Positions 1 to 6,770 of a stretch of DNA of 7,115 nt are shown one piece after another. Origin of the DNA: Cyanobacteria bacterium T3Sed10_344R1 (GTDB lineage Bacteria; Cyanobacteriota; Cyanobacteriia; Phormidesmidales; Phormidesmidaceae); contig PXDR01000336.1 in NCBI GenBank assembly GCA_003566335.1, positions 1 through 7,115 on the forward strand, read 5' to 3'. The stretch's first letter is position 1. Every line of letters starts with the position of its first letter. The position numbers were made by a program, and so were the translations under genes. Below the pieces are notes generated by a model. That model saw only the letters and a program-made list of their open reading frames with translations. It was not told the origin of the DNA and did no database searches.

Positions 1-982
1 GAAAGCTGCTGTGGTAGGTGATGGGGTGGTCTGGGCGATCGGGGGGGTGACCTTGGAGGTCGAGCTGCATGGCGATGCCGGTGCCGCTGAAGCGGTCGGT
101 GTACTCGGTCATGCGGTAGCTGACCTGGGCGAGGAATTCAATGGTCTGGGGCCGCTGGATCCAGGTTTGGGGGCAGCGGGCCATCAGCCAGGTGAGGGGA
201 TTGTAAAAGCCGGGTAGGGAGCCAAATTTGGTGACGACGCTCTGGAGCGGAAAGGACTCGGTTAGGGTCATGGCTTCGACGGTGTTGAACCAGTAGACGG
301 TGCAAGTTCCGTAAGGGGCGGGAAACTGCACCCGCTGGGGCTGGCTGTAGGGTGAAATGGCTTGCCACTGGCCGTTGAGTTTGGCCCGAATTGGGGGCTG
401 GAGTTCTAAAAAGGTGGTACGCATCACCGTGGGGCCTGCGCCGCCAGAACCAGCCACCACGTAGCTCAACTGCAGGTGGTCGGCCACTGCCCCTTGTTGG
501 CGCAGATGATCAACCCCCTGACGCGCCATACTATTAGAGAGGCCCGGAAAGACGCCGCTGCCCACAATCGCGGTGATGCCAGCCGACTGAGCTGCTTCGC
601 TGAGGTCTAGGGCTTGACGGATGTAGGGCGGATTGTCGGCCACGTCGAGATAGTTGACCCCGGCCCTGATGCAGCCCCGGAGCACTCGGTCGTCGCGGTA
701 GCTAAATGGCCCGGCGCAGTGGATGACGAGATCATGGGCTGCGATCGCAGCCTCAAGCCCCGACTCATCCCCTAAATCCAGCGCTAAAAACGCCTGCCTT
801 GGCCCCAACGCCGCCGCGCCCATCTGCCGCTGTCGTCCCGTTAGCGTCAGGTGCGCCGGGGTTTGACGGTATAGATCTGCGGCCACCCCCTGACCAATTC
901 GGCCTTGTCCCCCCAGCACTAAAACTTTGGGAGCGGATTCTTGGGGCACAGACGCAGCGCCAGATAGATCAGCAGCAGTCAT
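1..982 (-). CDS. Saccharopine dehydrogenase-like NAD(P)-binding oxidoreductase, C-terminus cut by the window edge
   Basis: Reading the minus strand from the ATG at 982 gives 327 uninterrupted residues running off the left edge. Near the N-terminus is a Rossmann dinucleotide-binding loop GGQGRIG (residues 24-30). It is followed by VIHCAGPF (about 86-93), GVNYLDVADN (108-117) and GSGVFPGLSN (141-150), the order and spacing typical of the saccharopine dehydrogenase NADP-binding family. A glycine-rich GSGGAGPT lies at 178-185. Members are usually somewhat longer than this, so only the end is missing. The start is set by a strong Shine-Dalgarno (TAAGGAGG, 993-1000) 10 bases upstream. Family members include true saccharopine reductases, polyamine synthases and many proteins of unknown substrate; the substrate here cannot be read from the sequence. 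The gene is soluble-looking and divergent from menF. The family call is firm and the biochemical role is open. Confidence 0.88.
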   Translation of the reverse strand, partial: MTAADLSGAASVPQESAPKVLVLGGQGRIGQGVAADLYRQTPAHLTLTGRQRQMGAAALGPRQAFLALDLGDESGLEAAIAAHDLVIHCAGPFSYRDDRVLRGCIRAGVNYLDVADNPPYIRQALDLSEAAQSAGITAIVGSGVFPGLSNSMARQGVDHLRQQGAVADHLQLSYVVAGSGGAGPTVMRTTFLELQPPIRAKLNGQWQAISPYSQPQRVQFPAPYGTCTVYWFNTVEAMTLTESFPLQSVVTKFGSLPGFYNPLTWLMARCPQTWIQRPQTIEFLAQVSYRMTEYTDRFSGTGIAMQLDLQGHPPDRPDHPITYHSSF

Positions 983-992
983 GGGGCCGAAG

Positions 993-1000
993 CCTCCTTA
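993..1000 (-). promoter_or_regulatory. Strong Shine-Dalgarno of the leftmost gene
   Basis: On the minus strand TAAGGAGG lies 10 bases before the ATG at 982. It is an almost perfect anti-16S match and fixes the start codon. Its AAGGA part belongs to a 10-bp inverted repeat with 1158-1167, so it could be masked in a long leader RNA. Confidence 0.75.
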
Positions 1001-1064
1001 CAGGGGCAGAGCAGGGGCAGAACAGTGGCACAGCACAATGGGGCCGGACAGCGGCGTCACCAGT

Positions 1065-1095
1065 TCAGCACTGAAGGCTCAGCCTCAGCACTGAA
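1065..1095. repeat. Pair of TCAGCACTGAA direct repeats, operator-like
   Basis: TCAGCACTGAA occurs at 1065-1075 and again at 1085-1095, exactly 20 bases apart, about two helical turns. Each copy is itself a short dyad (TTCAG-CA-CTGAA in the first, TCAG-CA-CTGA in the second). The spacing would place two dimers on the same face of the DNA, as for a cooperatively bound regulator. The position between divergent genes fits an operator, but no regulator can be assigned. Confidence 0.45.
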
Positions 1096-1141
1096 CACTT
1101 CGCGCAGATTTGCAACACTGGGGGGCCTGGCTGGTGGCGCA

Positions 1142-1158
1142 GTAACCAAATGTGTTAC
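1142..1158. promoter_or_regulatory. GTAAC-N7-GTTAC dyad, possible regulator site
   Basis: GTAAC (1142-1146) and GTTAC (1154-1158) form a perfect 5-bp dyad around CAAATGT. The architecture resembles binding sites of dimeric regulators. It does not match the NtcA consensus GTA-N8-TAC because the spacing is 11. It lies about 160 bases before both starts. Confidence 0.25.
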
Positions 1159-1315
1159 CTGTAAGGATACTGGCTGATGACAGGCCAACCTGAGCTGCTG
1201 CTGAAACGGCATCGGGTTCCCTCAGACTCATTTGAAACCTCCCTTTGAAACCGCTGTGGCATTGCGTCAAAAGAGGGTAAGTTCCATCAAAAACGGTTAT
1301 CACTTTTAAAACGCT

Positions 1316-2761
1316 ATGCCTGTTTTGCCTTACCCTGTTGAACTGCTGGAAAATCATCAGGCTATCCATGAATTCCTCAGGACTTGCCAGGCCACTGCTA
1401 TCCATCAGGGGCATGCCCAAATCGCCAGCCTCACGTTTGAGCTTAAGGCTATTGACCCCCTAGCGCTGCTGGTGCAGCATTCGCCCACCCAGTCTGTCCA
1501 TTACTACTGCGAAAGCCGGGGCCAGCAAACCTCTCTGCTGGCGCTGAACACCGCGCTGACCCACACGGCTCAAGGGCCGTCGCGGTTCGACCAGGTGCAG
1601 CAATTCGTCAATCAGTGGCAGGGGCACTGCCACCGCCTGTCCCCCAATGGTCGCCCTGAGTCGCGTCAGGCAAACGTTCGCTTTTTTTGCCAATTCACCT
1701 TTTTTGATCAAGTCAGTGACTCGACCTTGGGGTTTGCCGCAGCCAACCTGTTTTTGCCCCAGTTTCAGCTCGACACTAGCCGCGATCGCACCACCCTAAC
1801 CGCCAACTTTGTGATCGAGCCGGACACGGAACTGGCCCCGCTGCTGGCAGCCACCAGCGAATTTCTGCAACCGCTCAAGACCCTTTCTGGGCCGCCTCGG
1901 GCCGCCCTCATGGGTACCGTTCAAGATCCCTCGGCCCAGCTTGCCGCCATCTTTGCCGCTGCCGACACCCGCGACTTTCGCAGTGCCGTTAGAGCCACCT
2001 TGGGGGCAATTGAGCGGCAGCAGCTTCACAAGGTGGTTTTGGCCCATGCGGTGGACTTGCCCCTAGCGGGTGCGTTCCCCGTAACCCGAGCCCTGCACAA
2101 TTTGCGCCACCGCCACCCCGACTGTTACGTGTTTTCCGTCAGCAATGGCCACGGCCAGGGGTTCATTGGGGCCAGCCCCGAGCGGCTGATCCAGATGGCT
2201 GGCGGGGTGATGACCACCGACGCCCTGGCCGGTTCTGCTCCCCGAGGTCGATCAGCGATTGAAGATCGTCAATTGGCCCAGGACTTGCTCAGCAGCCCCA
2301 AAGAACGCCACGAGCATCAGATGGTGGTGGACTTTATTGCCGAGCAACTGCAACAGCTAGAGCTGGTGCCTCGGTTTAGCCCCCAGCCTGACCTGCTGCG
2401 GCTATCCAACATCCAGCACTTGCACACCCCGATTCAGGCCCAAGTGTCGGGCAACCTCTCCCCCCTACAAATTCTTAAAGCACTGCACCCCACCCCGGCA
2501 GTGGCTGGGGTACCCCGCACCGCCGCCTGTGAGCAAATTCAGCAGCATGAAACCTTTGAGCGGGGCCTGTATGCCGCCCCCTTGGGCTGGATTGACCCCC
2601 AGGGTAACAGCGAATTCCTGGTGGGCATTCGGTCGGCGCTGATAGATGCAGACCACGCCCGCCTCTATGCCGGGGCCGGGATTGTCGCCGGGTCTAGTCC
2701 TGAGCGGGAGCTAGGAGAAATTCAGCTCAAGCTGCGGGCCTTGTTTGATTCCCTGGTGTAG
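1316..2761 (+). CDS. menF: Isochorismate synthase
   Basis: Converts chorismate to isochorismate in the cytosol, the entry step of menaquinone/phylloquinone synthesis. The 481 residues carry the complete chorismate-binding enzyme signature in the C-terminal half: HKVVLAH (238-244, K239 matching the catalytic-base lysine of the family), FIGASPERL (283-291, E289 at the spacing expected for the general acid), TDALAGSAPRG (301-311), EHQMVVDF (333-340, metal-ligand glutamate region), LHPTPAVAGVP (390-400), ERGLYAAPLGW (415-425), EFLVGIRSAL (433-442) and GAGIVAGSSPERELGEIQLK (453-472). The less conserved N-terminal domain begins MPVLPYPVEL, which resembles the start of cyanobacterial MenF proteins and supports this ATG, although no Shine-Dalgarno is evident. 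Anthranilate or salicylate synthase is less likely because menD follows directly. The stop TAG lies 9 bases before the menD GTG. Confidence 0.95.
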   Translation: MPVLPYPVELLENHQAIHEFLRTCQATAIHQGHAQIASLTFELKAIDPLALLVQHSPTQSVHYYCESRGQQTSLLALNTALTHTAQGPSRFDQVQQFVNQWQGHCHRLSPNGRPESRQANVRFFCQFTFFDQVSDSTLGFAAANLFLPQFQLDTSRDRTTLTANFVIEPDTELAPLLAATSEFLQPLKTLSGPPRAALMGTVQDPSAQLAAIFAAADTRDFRSAVRATLGAIERQQLHKVVLAHAVDLPLAGAFPVTRALHNLRHRHPDCYVFSVSNGHGQGFIGASPERLIQMAGGVMTTDALAGSAPRGRSAIEDRQLAQDLLSSPKERHEHQMVVDFIAEQLQQLELVPRFSPQPDLLRLSNIQHLHTPIQAQVSGNLSPLQILKALHPTPAVAGVPRTAACEQIQQHETFERGLYAAPLGWIDPQGNSEFLVGIRSALIDADHARLYAGAGIVAGSSPERELGEIQLKLRALFDSLV

Positions 2762-2770
2762 AGACAAGTC

Positions 2771-4576
2771 GTGACGGAACCCGGCATCAACCAGGACAGA
2801 CCTCCATCCCCCTACTTAGACCCGCGCAACACCAACAGCCTCTGGGCGTCAGTGTTGGTCGAAACCCTAGTGCAGTTGGGACTGCGGCTGGCAGTCGTCT
2901 GCCCTGGATCGCGATCCACCCCCTTCACCCTCGCCCTCGCCCTCCATCCTCAGGTGGAGGCAGTACCGGTGCTGGACGAGCGCTCTGGCAGTTTCTTTGC
3001 CCTGGGCGTGGCTAAGGCCAGCGGCCAGCCAGTCGTGCTGGTTTGCACCTCGGGGACGGCGGGGGCAAATTTCTATCCGGCAGTCATTGAGGCCAAGGAA
3101 AGTCAGGTGCCGCTGCTGGTGCTGACGGCAGATCGCCCCCCCGAGCTGCGGGACTGCGCCTCAGGCCAGACGATTGACCAGCAAAAGCTGTTTGGTGATT
3201 ATGTCAACTGGTACAGCGAACTGGCCCTACCGTCAGCAGAGTTGGGCCAATTACGCTATCTGCGACAGACGATGCAGCAGGCTTGGCGGTGCTGTCTGCG
3301 GCCTAGCCCTGGGCCAGTGCATCTCAACTGCCCGGTGCGCGATCCCTTACCCCCCATCGCCGACGGTACGGCTGAGGCCACCGCTGCAGCCATTGACCTA
3401 GACCAGTTCTGGAGCCATTTGACTCCAACTCCGGCCTGGGAGCGCCTCACCCTGTCAGCGCCCGTAGCGGATTGGGTACAGCAGGTTAGGGGCATCACCG
3501 CAGACCCCAGAATTCTGATCATTGCCGGCCCAGGGGAGTCCAGGCAGCCCCGCGTCTATGCCCAAGCGGTGGCGGATCTAGCCCAGGTTTTGGGCTGTCC
3601 CGTATTGGCGGAGGGATTATCCCCGCTGCGCAATTTCCAGGGGCTCAATCCCTATCTCGTCACCACCTATGACCTGATTTTGCGGCGCGTAGACTATCAG
3701 CAGGCGTTACAGCCCCAGCAGGTGATTCAACTGGGGCCACTGCCCACGAGCAAGGCGTTGCGGCAGTGGTTGGCAGATTGTGAGCCCCGGCGTTGGGTGA
3801 TTGGGGGGTGCGATGGCCAAGGGCCGGTCTTTGACCATCGCAACCTAGATCCCCTCCATGGCCCCAGTCAGCCCCTCCCCTGGAGCCTGATGGCTCTGGT
3901 CGCAGCATTGTCCCCAATTGCCCCAGCCGCCCCGAGTGCTTACTGCCAGCAGTGGCTTCAACTAGAGACCACGGTTCGTCAAAAGCTGGATCGGCAGATG
4001 GCGGCAGAACCTAGCCTATTTGAGGGCAAAGTTGCCTGGCTGCTGTCCCAAACCCTGCCAGCCCAGACCCGAGTCTTCATCGCCAATAGCCTGGCCGTGC
4101 GGGACGTGGAAACCTTTTGGGCTCCGAGCGATCGAGAGATTCAGCCCTTTTTCAATCGCGGTGCCAACGGCATTGACGGCACCCTGTCCACGGCCCTGGG
4201 CATAGCCCACAACGGCGGCAGCAGCGTCTTGTTAACCGGGGACTTAGCTCTACTCCATGACACCAACGGCTGGCTGATTCGACCTCAGTTTCGGGGACAT
4301 TTGACCATTGTGCTGGTGAATAATCAGGGGGGCGGCATTTTTGAAATGCTGCCGATCGCCACCTTTGACCCGCCGTTCAACCCCTACTTCACCACCCCCC
4401 AGCAGGTAAACTGGGCCGCACTGTGCGCCGCCTATAACGTGAGCTATGAATTCATGCCGGATTGGGACAGCCTGCGAGCAGCGTTAAATCCCTTACCGAC
4501 TCACGGCATTCGGCTGCTGGAAGTGAAAACTGACCGGCGGGCAGCAGCGCAGTACCGCAAGGATCTACGGCTATAG
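2771..4576 (+). CDS. menD: 2-succinyl-5-enolpyruvyl-6-hydroxy-3-cyclohexene-1-carboxylate (SEPHCHC) synthase
   Basis: A thiamine diphosphate enzyme that decarboxylates 2-oxoglutarate and adds the succinyl semialdehyde unit to isochorismate, the product of the preceding gene. The 601-residue protein has the MenD hallmarks: NTNSLWASVLVETL (20-33), CPGSRSTP (44-51), LDERSGSFFALG (68-79, E70 as the glutamate that activates the cofactor), CTSGTAGAN (92-100), LTADRPPELRD (118-128), RGANGIDGTLSTALG (463-477), the diphosphate/Mg-binding stretch GDLALLHDTNGW (490-501), and VNNQGGGIFEMLP (516-528). It is longer than the E. coli protein (556 residues), with extra N-terminal and linker sequence. The start is GTG; the family core begins around residue 15 and no ATG is available nearby, so the exact start is less certain than the identity. 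It lacks a strong Shine-Dalgarno, which fits translational coupling to menF. Confidence 0.96.
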   Translation: MTEPGINQDRPPSPYLDPRNTNSLWASVLVETLVQLGLRLAVVCPGSRSTPFTLALALHPQVEAVPVLDERSGSFFALGVAKASGQPVVLVCTSGTAGANFYPAVIEAKESQVPLLVLTADRPPELRDCASGQTIDQQKLFGDYVNWYSELALPSAELGQLRYLRQTMQQAWRCCLRPSPGPVHLNCPVRDPLPPIADGTAEATAAAIDLDQFWSHLTPTPAWERLTLSAPVADWVQQVRGITADPRILIIAGPGESRQPRVYAQAVADLAQVLGCPVLAEGLSPLRNFQGLNPYLVTTYDLILRRVDYQQALQPQQVIQLGPLPTSKALRQWLADCEPRRWVIGGCDGQGPVFDHRNLDPLHGPSQPLPWSLMALVAALSPIAPAAPSAYCQQWLQLETTVRQKLDRQMAAEPSLFEGKVAWLLSQTLPAQTRVFIANSLAVRDVETFWAPSDREIQPFFNRGANGIDGTLSTALGIAHNGGSSVLLTGDLALLHDTNGWLIRPQFRGHLTIVLVNNQGGGIFEMLPIATFDPPFNPYFTTPQQVNWAALCAAYNVSYEFMPDWDSLRAALNPLPTHGIRLLEVKTDRRAAAQYRKDLRL

Positions 4577-4580
4577 GGCA

Positions 4581-4669
4581 AGAAAGCTGAGTCCTAGACC
4601 CAAGCGCTACCAAGCTTTCTGGGCTGGATAAAATTGGCTGACTACAGATATCGTCTTGGTCAATTTTTT
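4581..4669 (+). terminator. Two hairpins downstream of menD, candidate terminator
   Basis: Five bases after the menD stop, AGAAAGCT (4581-4588) can pair with AGCTTTCT (4613-4620) around a 24-base loop. A second hairpin pairs AAAATTGGCTGA (4630-4641) with TTGGTCAATTTT (4656-4667), a 12-bp stem counting G-U pairs with a 14-base loop. It ends in a run of six T (4664-4669), of which four are in the stem. This is a plausible but weak intrinsic terminator for the menF-menD transcript. Confidence 0.4.
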
Positions 4670-4712
4670 CCAAGCCAGTCCTGAGCCTGTAAAACTACGA
4701 TATTGAAAACGA

Positions 4713-4793
4713 TAAGTAGGTAGACCAAGGTAATCAATGCACTGATCTCCTTGTACAGCAAGGCTTACAGCGATTCATAGCGACACCTACTTA
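4713..4793. repeat. 9-bp inverted repeat before the methyltransferase gene
   Basis: TAAGTAGGT (4713-4721) and ACCTACTTA (4785-4793) are exact reverse complements separated by 63 bases. They lie in the leader of the methyltransferase gene, the second arm ending 41 bases before its ATG. They may be half-sites for a regulator or the base of an RNA stem; there is no further support. No convincing promoter was found in 4670-4796. Confidence 0.3.
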
Positions 4794-4796
4794 CCA

Positions 4797-4830
4797 TAGA
4801 ACGCTTGGAGATGTAGAACGCTTGGAGATG
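4797..4830 (+). repeat. 17-bp tandem duplication containing the ribosome-binding site
   Basis: TAGAACGCTTGGAGATG occurs twice back to back (4797-4813 and 4814-4830), identical in all 17 bases, with one further matching T at 4831. Each copy contains GGAG. The second GGAG (4824-4827) is 7 bases from the ATG at 4835, an ideal distance; the first is 24 bases away. The perfect identity points to a recent slippage duplication. Confidence 0.9.
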
Positions 4831-4834
4831 TGGC

Positions 4835-5635
4835 ATGACTAAGAACAAAACCGGGCAAGTGCCCCAAAGTCCTGCCGAGGTTTATGACAGTTTTTTTGTC
4901 CCTGCAATCTTTCAGGGCTGGACAAGTCGAGTAGCAGACGCCGCAATGGTTTCGTCGGGGCATCGCACCCTGGATGTAGCCTGTGGCACAGGTGCTCTAA
5001 CCTGCGAAGTTGCCCATCGAGTCGGAGAAAATGGTTTTACTACAGGACTCGATCTAAACGAAGGGATGTTGGATGTCGCCAAACGTAAAGCACCTGAGAT
5101 CGAGTGGCGGCAGGGACGAGCTGAGAACCTTCCTTTTGATAGCGACAGTTTTGATGCCGTGGTCTGTCAATTTGGATTGATGTTCTTCGAGGATCAGCAA
5201 GCTGCGATCAAAGAGATGCTGAGGGTGCTGCGCCAGGACGGCCATATGGCTTTAGCGGTATGGGACTCACTGGAAAATACACCAGGGTATGCAGCTATCG
5301 CTGAACTATTAAAAACGTTATTCGGTGATGAAACCGCAAACGCAATACGAGCACCGTTTGAGTTGGGGGACAAGCAGGTGTTGCGATCGCTGTTCACGGA
5401 TGCAGCTGTTGACAATGTCAAGATCGAGACCCATGAGGGAACTGCCCACTTTCCGTCAATTCGTTCGTGGATTTACACCGAAATTAAAGGATGGGTGCTC
5501 GCTGATGTGCTTGACGATGCCCAATACCAACAACTGCTCCAAGCAGCAGAGAATGAGCTGCAAAAGTTCGTTACACCAGACGGTACGGTTGCGGTTCGTT
5601 CGCCCGCGCACATTGCCACAGCAACCAAAAACTAA
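4835..5635 (+). CDS. Class I SAM-dependent methyltransferase, substrate unknown
   Basis: A 266-residue soluble methyltransferase of the Methyltransf_11/25 type. S-adenosylmethionine motif I is TLDVACGTGAL (45-55). The acidic residue that binds the ribose is D73 in GLDLNEGMLDVAK (71-83). Then come AENLPFDSDSFDAVV (96-110), CQFGLMFFED (111-120) and EMLRVLRQDGHMALAVWDS (127-145). The N-terminal VYDSFFVPAIFQGW and C-terminal PAHIATATK match the ends of a family widespread in other bacteria, so it appears full length. The start is supported by GGAG 7 bases upstream. The context next to menF-menD suggests a demethylphylloquinone methyltransferase, but the N-terminal UbiE/MenG signature is missing and cyanobacterial MenG is shorter, so I do not call it menG. 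Base composition is lower (sampled 60-base lines 42-50% GC against 57-68% in menD), suggesting acquisition. The gene converges on the AraC-family gene. Confidence 0.87.
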   Translation: MTKNKTGQVPQSPAEVYDSFFVPAIFQGWTSRVADAAMVSSGHRTLDVACGTGALTCEVAHRVGENGFTTGLDLNEGMLDVAKRKAPEIEWRQGRAENLPFDSDSFDAVVCQFGLMFFEDQQAAIKEMLRVLRQDGHMALAVWDSLENTPGYAAIAELLKTLFGDETANAIRAPFELGDKQVLRSLFTDAAVDNVKIETHEGTAHFPSIRSWIYTEIKGWVLADVLDDAQYQQLLQAAENELQKFVTPDGTVAVRSPAHIATATKN

Positions 5636-5716
5636 AGGCAACCTTTGCTGCTGTTTAGCGGAATCTGGGCAAAATCACGGTCTTACCCTGGCCGACGCAC
5701 CAAATAATCTCCGTGA

Positions 5717-5847
5717 GAGGCTGTTTGAAAAGGGCGTCCGCTAGTCATCTAGATCACGATCACTCGGAAAATCTCCTGGGTTCTGACCTAGCTCAACGGT
5801 CTATGGGGTGTTGGGAGATACCCGACAGGTACTTTTAAAACAGCCTC
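5717..5847. mobile_element. 131-bp MITE-like element with terminal inverted repeats
   Basis: The left end GAGGCTGTTTGAAAAG (5717-5732) and the right end CTTTTAAAACAGCCTC (5832-5847) are 16-base inverted repeats with one mismatch. Both sides are flanked by TGA (5714-5716 and 5848-5850), a 3-bp target duplication. The inside has no reading frame of useful length, so it would need a transposase in trans. Ends beginning GAG-CTGTTT together with a TNA duplication resemble the IS5 family, IS1031/IS427-type groups; that assignment is from memory and tentative. Internal pairing TCGG/CCGA (5764-5767, 5822-5825) plus ATCTCC/GGAGAT (5771-5776, 5814-5819) would let the element fold into a longer hairpin. 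It lies in the gap between two convergent genes, 3 bases beyond the end of the AraC-family gene. Confidence 0.8.
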
Positions 5848-5853
5848 TGAGAC

Positions 5854-6753
5854 CTACGCCTTCTCTGACTTTGATTGCCGGGCGATAATATCTGCTGAGA
5901 TACCTGGAAAGTCCTTGGCTTTAGCATTTTGATAGGTGGCAGGAGGGCAACCTGAAAACGCGTGAAACTCGTGGGTAAAGTGGCTCTGGTCGCTATAGCC
6001 ACAGGCCAAGGCAATCTGGCTGAGGGATTGGTCTTGGGTCGTGCGGAGGAGTTGGTGGGCATGGGCAAAGCGAATCTGCCGAGCTGCAGCTTTGGGGGGG
6101 ATGCCAATTTGTTGGCGAAATTGCTGAATAAAGTGGCGATCGCTCCAGCCAAGCTGACGAGCCAGTTCCCGCATCGAAATGCAGCCGCCGTAGGACTCTA
6201 TCTGTTGCCAGGCCCAGAGAATCTCCGGGCGCAGGGTGTGTTGGGAAGCCGCAATTTTTGTGGTGAGCACCCGATCAACTAGAGCAAACCGGTCTGCCCA
6301 GCCGGGCAACTCACCCAACTGCGCTTCCAAACGACGGGCATCTTTACCCCATAGATCCTCTAGGGCAATGGTTGTATGGGCAAACTTAGGCGCGGCCCCC
6401 CTAAATAGTTGCTGGGCGGCCCCAGGCATCAGCGGCACGCCAATGCAGTATCGCTCACCGCAGTGTTCTGAGATATAGGGTTGGGCGTCTATACCGATGA
6501 CAAAGGACTGGTAGTTTTGAGTAGCCGCCCTACGCCTGACTGGGCGAGCGCCCAGGTCATCACCTACTGCCAAAATCAACATTGTCCGCGCCATCGGCAC
6601 ATGAAGGCGAGAGATTAGCTGCTCTAGGTTTTGGTAGTAGCCGCTGTAATTACCGACAACGCCCTGAAAAACAGGGGACGGCTTACCTACCGCGTGTTCC
6701 CAAGTGGGTAGGCTGGATCCGGTGATGATGACTGGATCTCTGTGTGCAACCAT
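5854..6753 (-). CDS. AraC-family transcriptional regulator
   Basis: A 299-residue DNA-binding regulator. The C-terminal third holds the two helix-turn-helix units of the AraC/XylS family: ISMRELARQLGWSDRHFIQQF (192-212) and LSQIALACGYSDQSHFTHEF (243-262), followed by the conserved FSGCPPATY (266-274) and a 25-residue tail. The N-terminal domain (about 30-160), with GYY near 38-40, SFVIGID (83-89), GVPLMPGAAQQLF (105-117) and WADRFALVD (152-160), resembles the sensor domain of DUF6597-type AraC regulators; its ligand is unknown. The ATG at 6753 is the only ATG after the in-frame stop at 6790-6792 that keeps this domain intact. There is no Shine-Dalgarno, and TATCTT (6762-6767) could be a -10 very close to the start. 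Its target is not evident; the convergent methyltransferase or an upstream palindrome are candidates. Confidence 0.92.
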   Translation of the reverse strand: MVAHRDPVIITGSSLPTWEHAVGKPSPVFQGVVGNYSGYYQNLEQLISRLHVPMARTMLILAVGDDLGARPVRRRAATQNYQSFVIGIDAQPYISEHCGERYCIGVPLMPGAAQQLFRGAAPKFAHTTIALEDLWGKDARRLEAQLGELPGWADRFALVDRVLTTKIAASQHTLRPEILWAWQQIESYGGCISMRELARQLGWSDRHFIQQFRQQIGIPPKAAARQIRFAHAHQLLRTTQDQSLSQIALACGYSDQSHFTHEFHAFSGCPPATYQNAKAKDFPGISADIIARQSKSEKA

Positions 6754-6770
6754 CGGCGAATAAGATACCG

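Larger units (their letters stand above)
995..1167 (-). promoter_or_regulatory. 10-bp inverted repeat that overlaps a ribosome-binding site
   Basis: TCCTTACAGG (995-1004) and CCTGTAAGGA (1158-1167) are exact reverse complements. In a minus-strand transcript starting upstream of 1167, the 5' copy UCCUUACAGG could pair with CCUGUAAGGA, which forms most of the Shine-Dalgarno of the dehydrogenase-like gene. The loop would be 153 bases. The repeat is seen directly; the RNA masking role is inference and needs a transcription start far enough upstream. Confidence 0.3.
983..1315. other. Divergent intergenic region between the dehydrogenase-like gene and menF
   Basis: This 333-base stretch must hold the 5' regions of two divergent transcription units. 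Visible contents: an 11-bp near-tandem repeat CAGGGGCAGAG/CAGGGGCAGAA (1001-1011, 1012-1022); two operator-like TCAGCACTGAA copies (1065-1075, 1085-1095); a dyad GTAAC-N7-GTTAC (1142-1158); a 10-bp inverted repeat pairing 995-1004 with 1158-1167; and TTTGAAACC twice with a 13-base period (1231-1239, 1244-1252). I could not find a -35/-10 pair good enough to call a promoter for either gene. menF has no evident Shine-Dalgarno just before its ATG, which is common in cyanobacteria. Confidence 0.6.

Noticed and set aside
1142..1158. NtcA nitrogen-control box
   Set aside because: The consensus GTA-N8-TAC is not met; the spacing between GTA and TAC is 11 bases.
1085..1420. 111-residue minus-strand frame overlapping the start of menF
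   Set aside because: It is antisense to the conserved MenF N-terminus, has no recognisable domain, and its composition looks like a frame shadow.
4811..4816. Start-stop minimal reading frame ATG-TAG in the duplicated leader
   Set aside because: GGAG directly abuts this ATG, too close to act as its ribosome-binding site, and it arises simply from the tandem duplication.
4835..5635. Calling the methyltransferase menG because it follows menF-menD
   Set aside because: The protein lacks the N-terminal UbiE/MenG signature, has a longer C-terminal part typical of another methyltransferase family, is separated by 258 bases with hairpins, and differs in base composition.
5325..5744. 139-residue plus-strand frame inside and beyond the methyltransferase gene
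   Set aside because: It lies in another frame of a well-supported gene, has no motif, and runs into the MITE left end.
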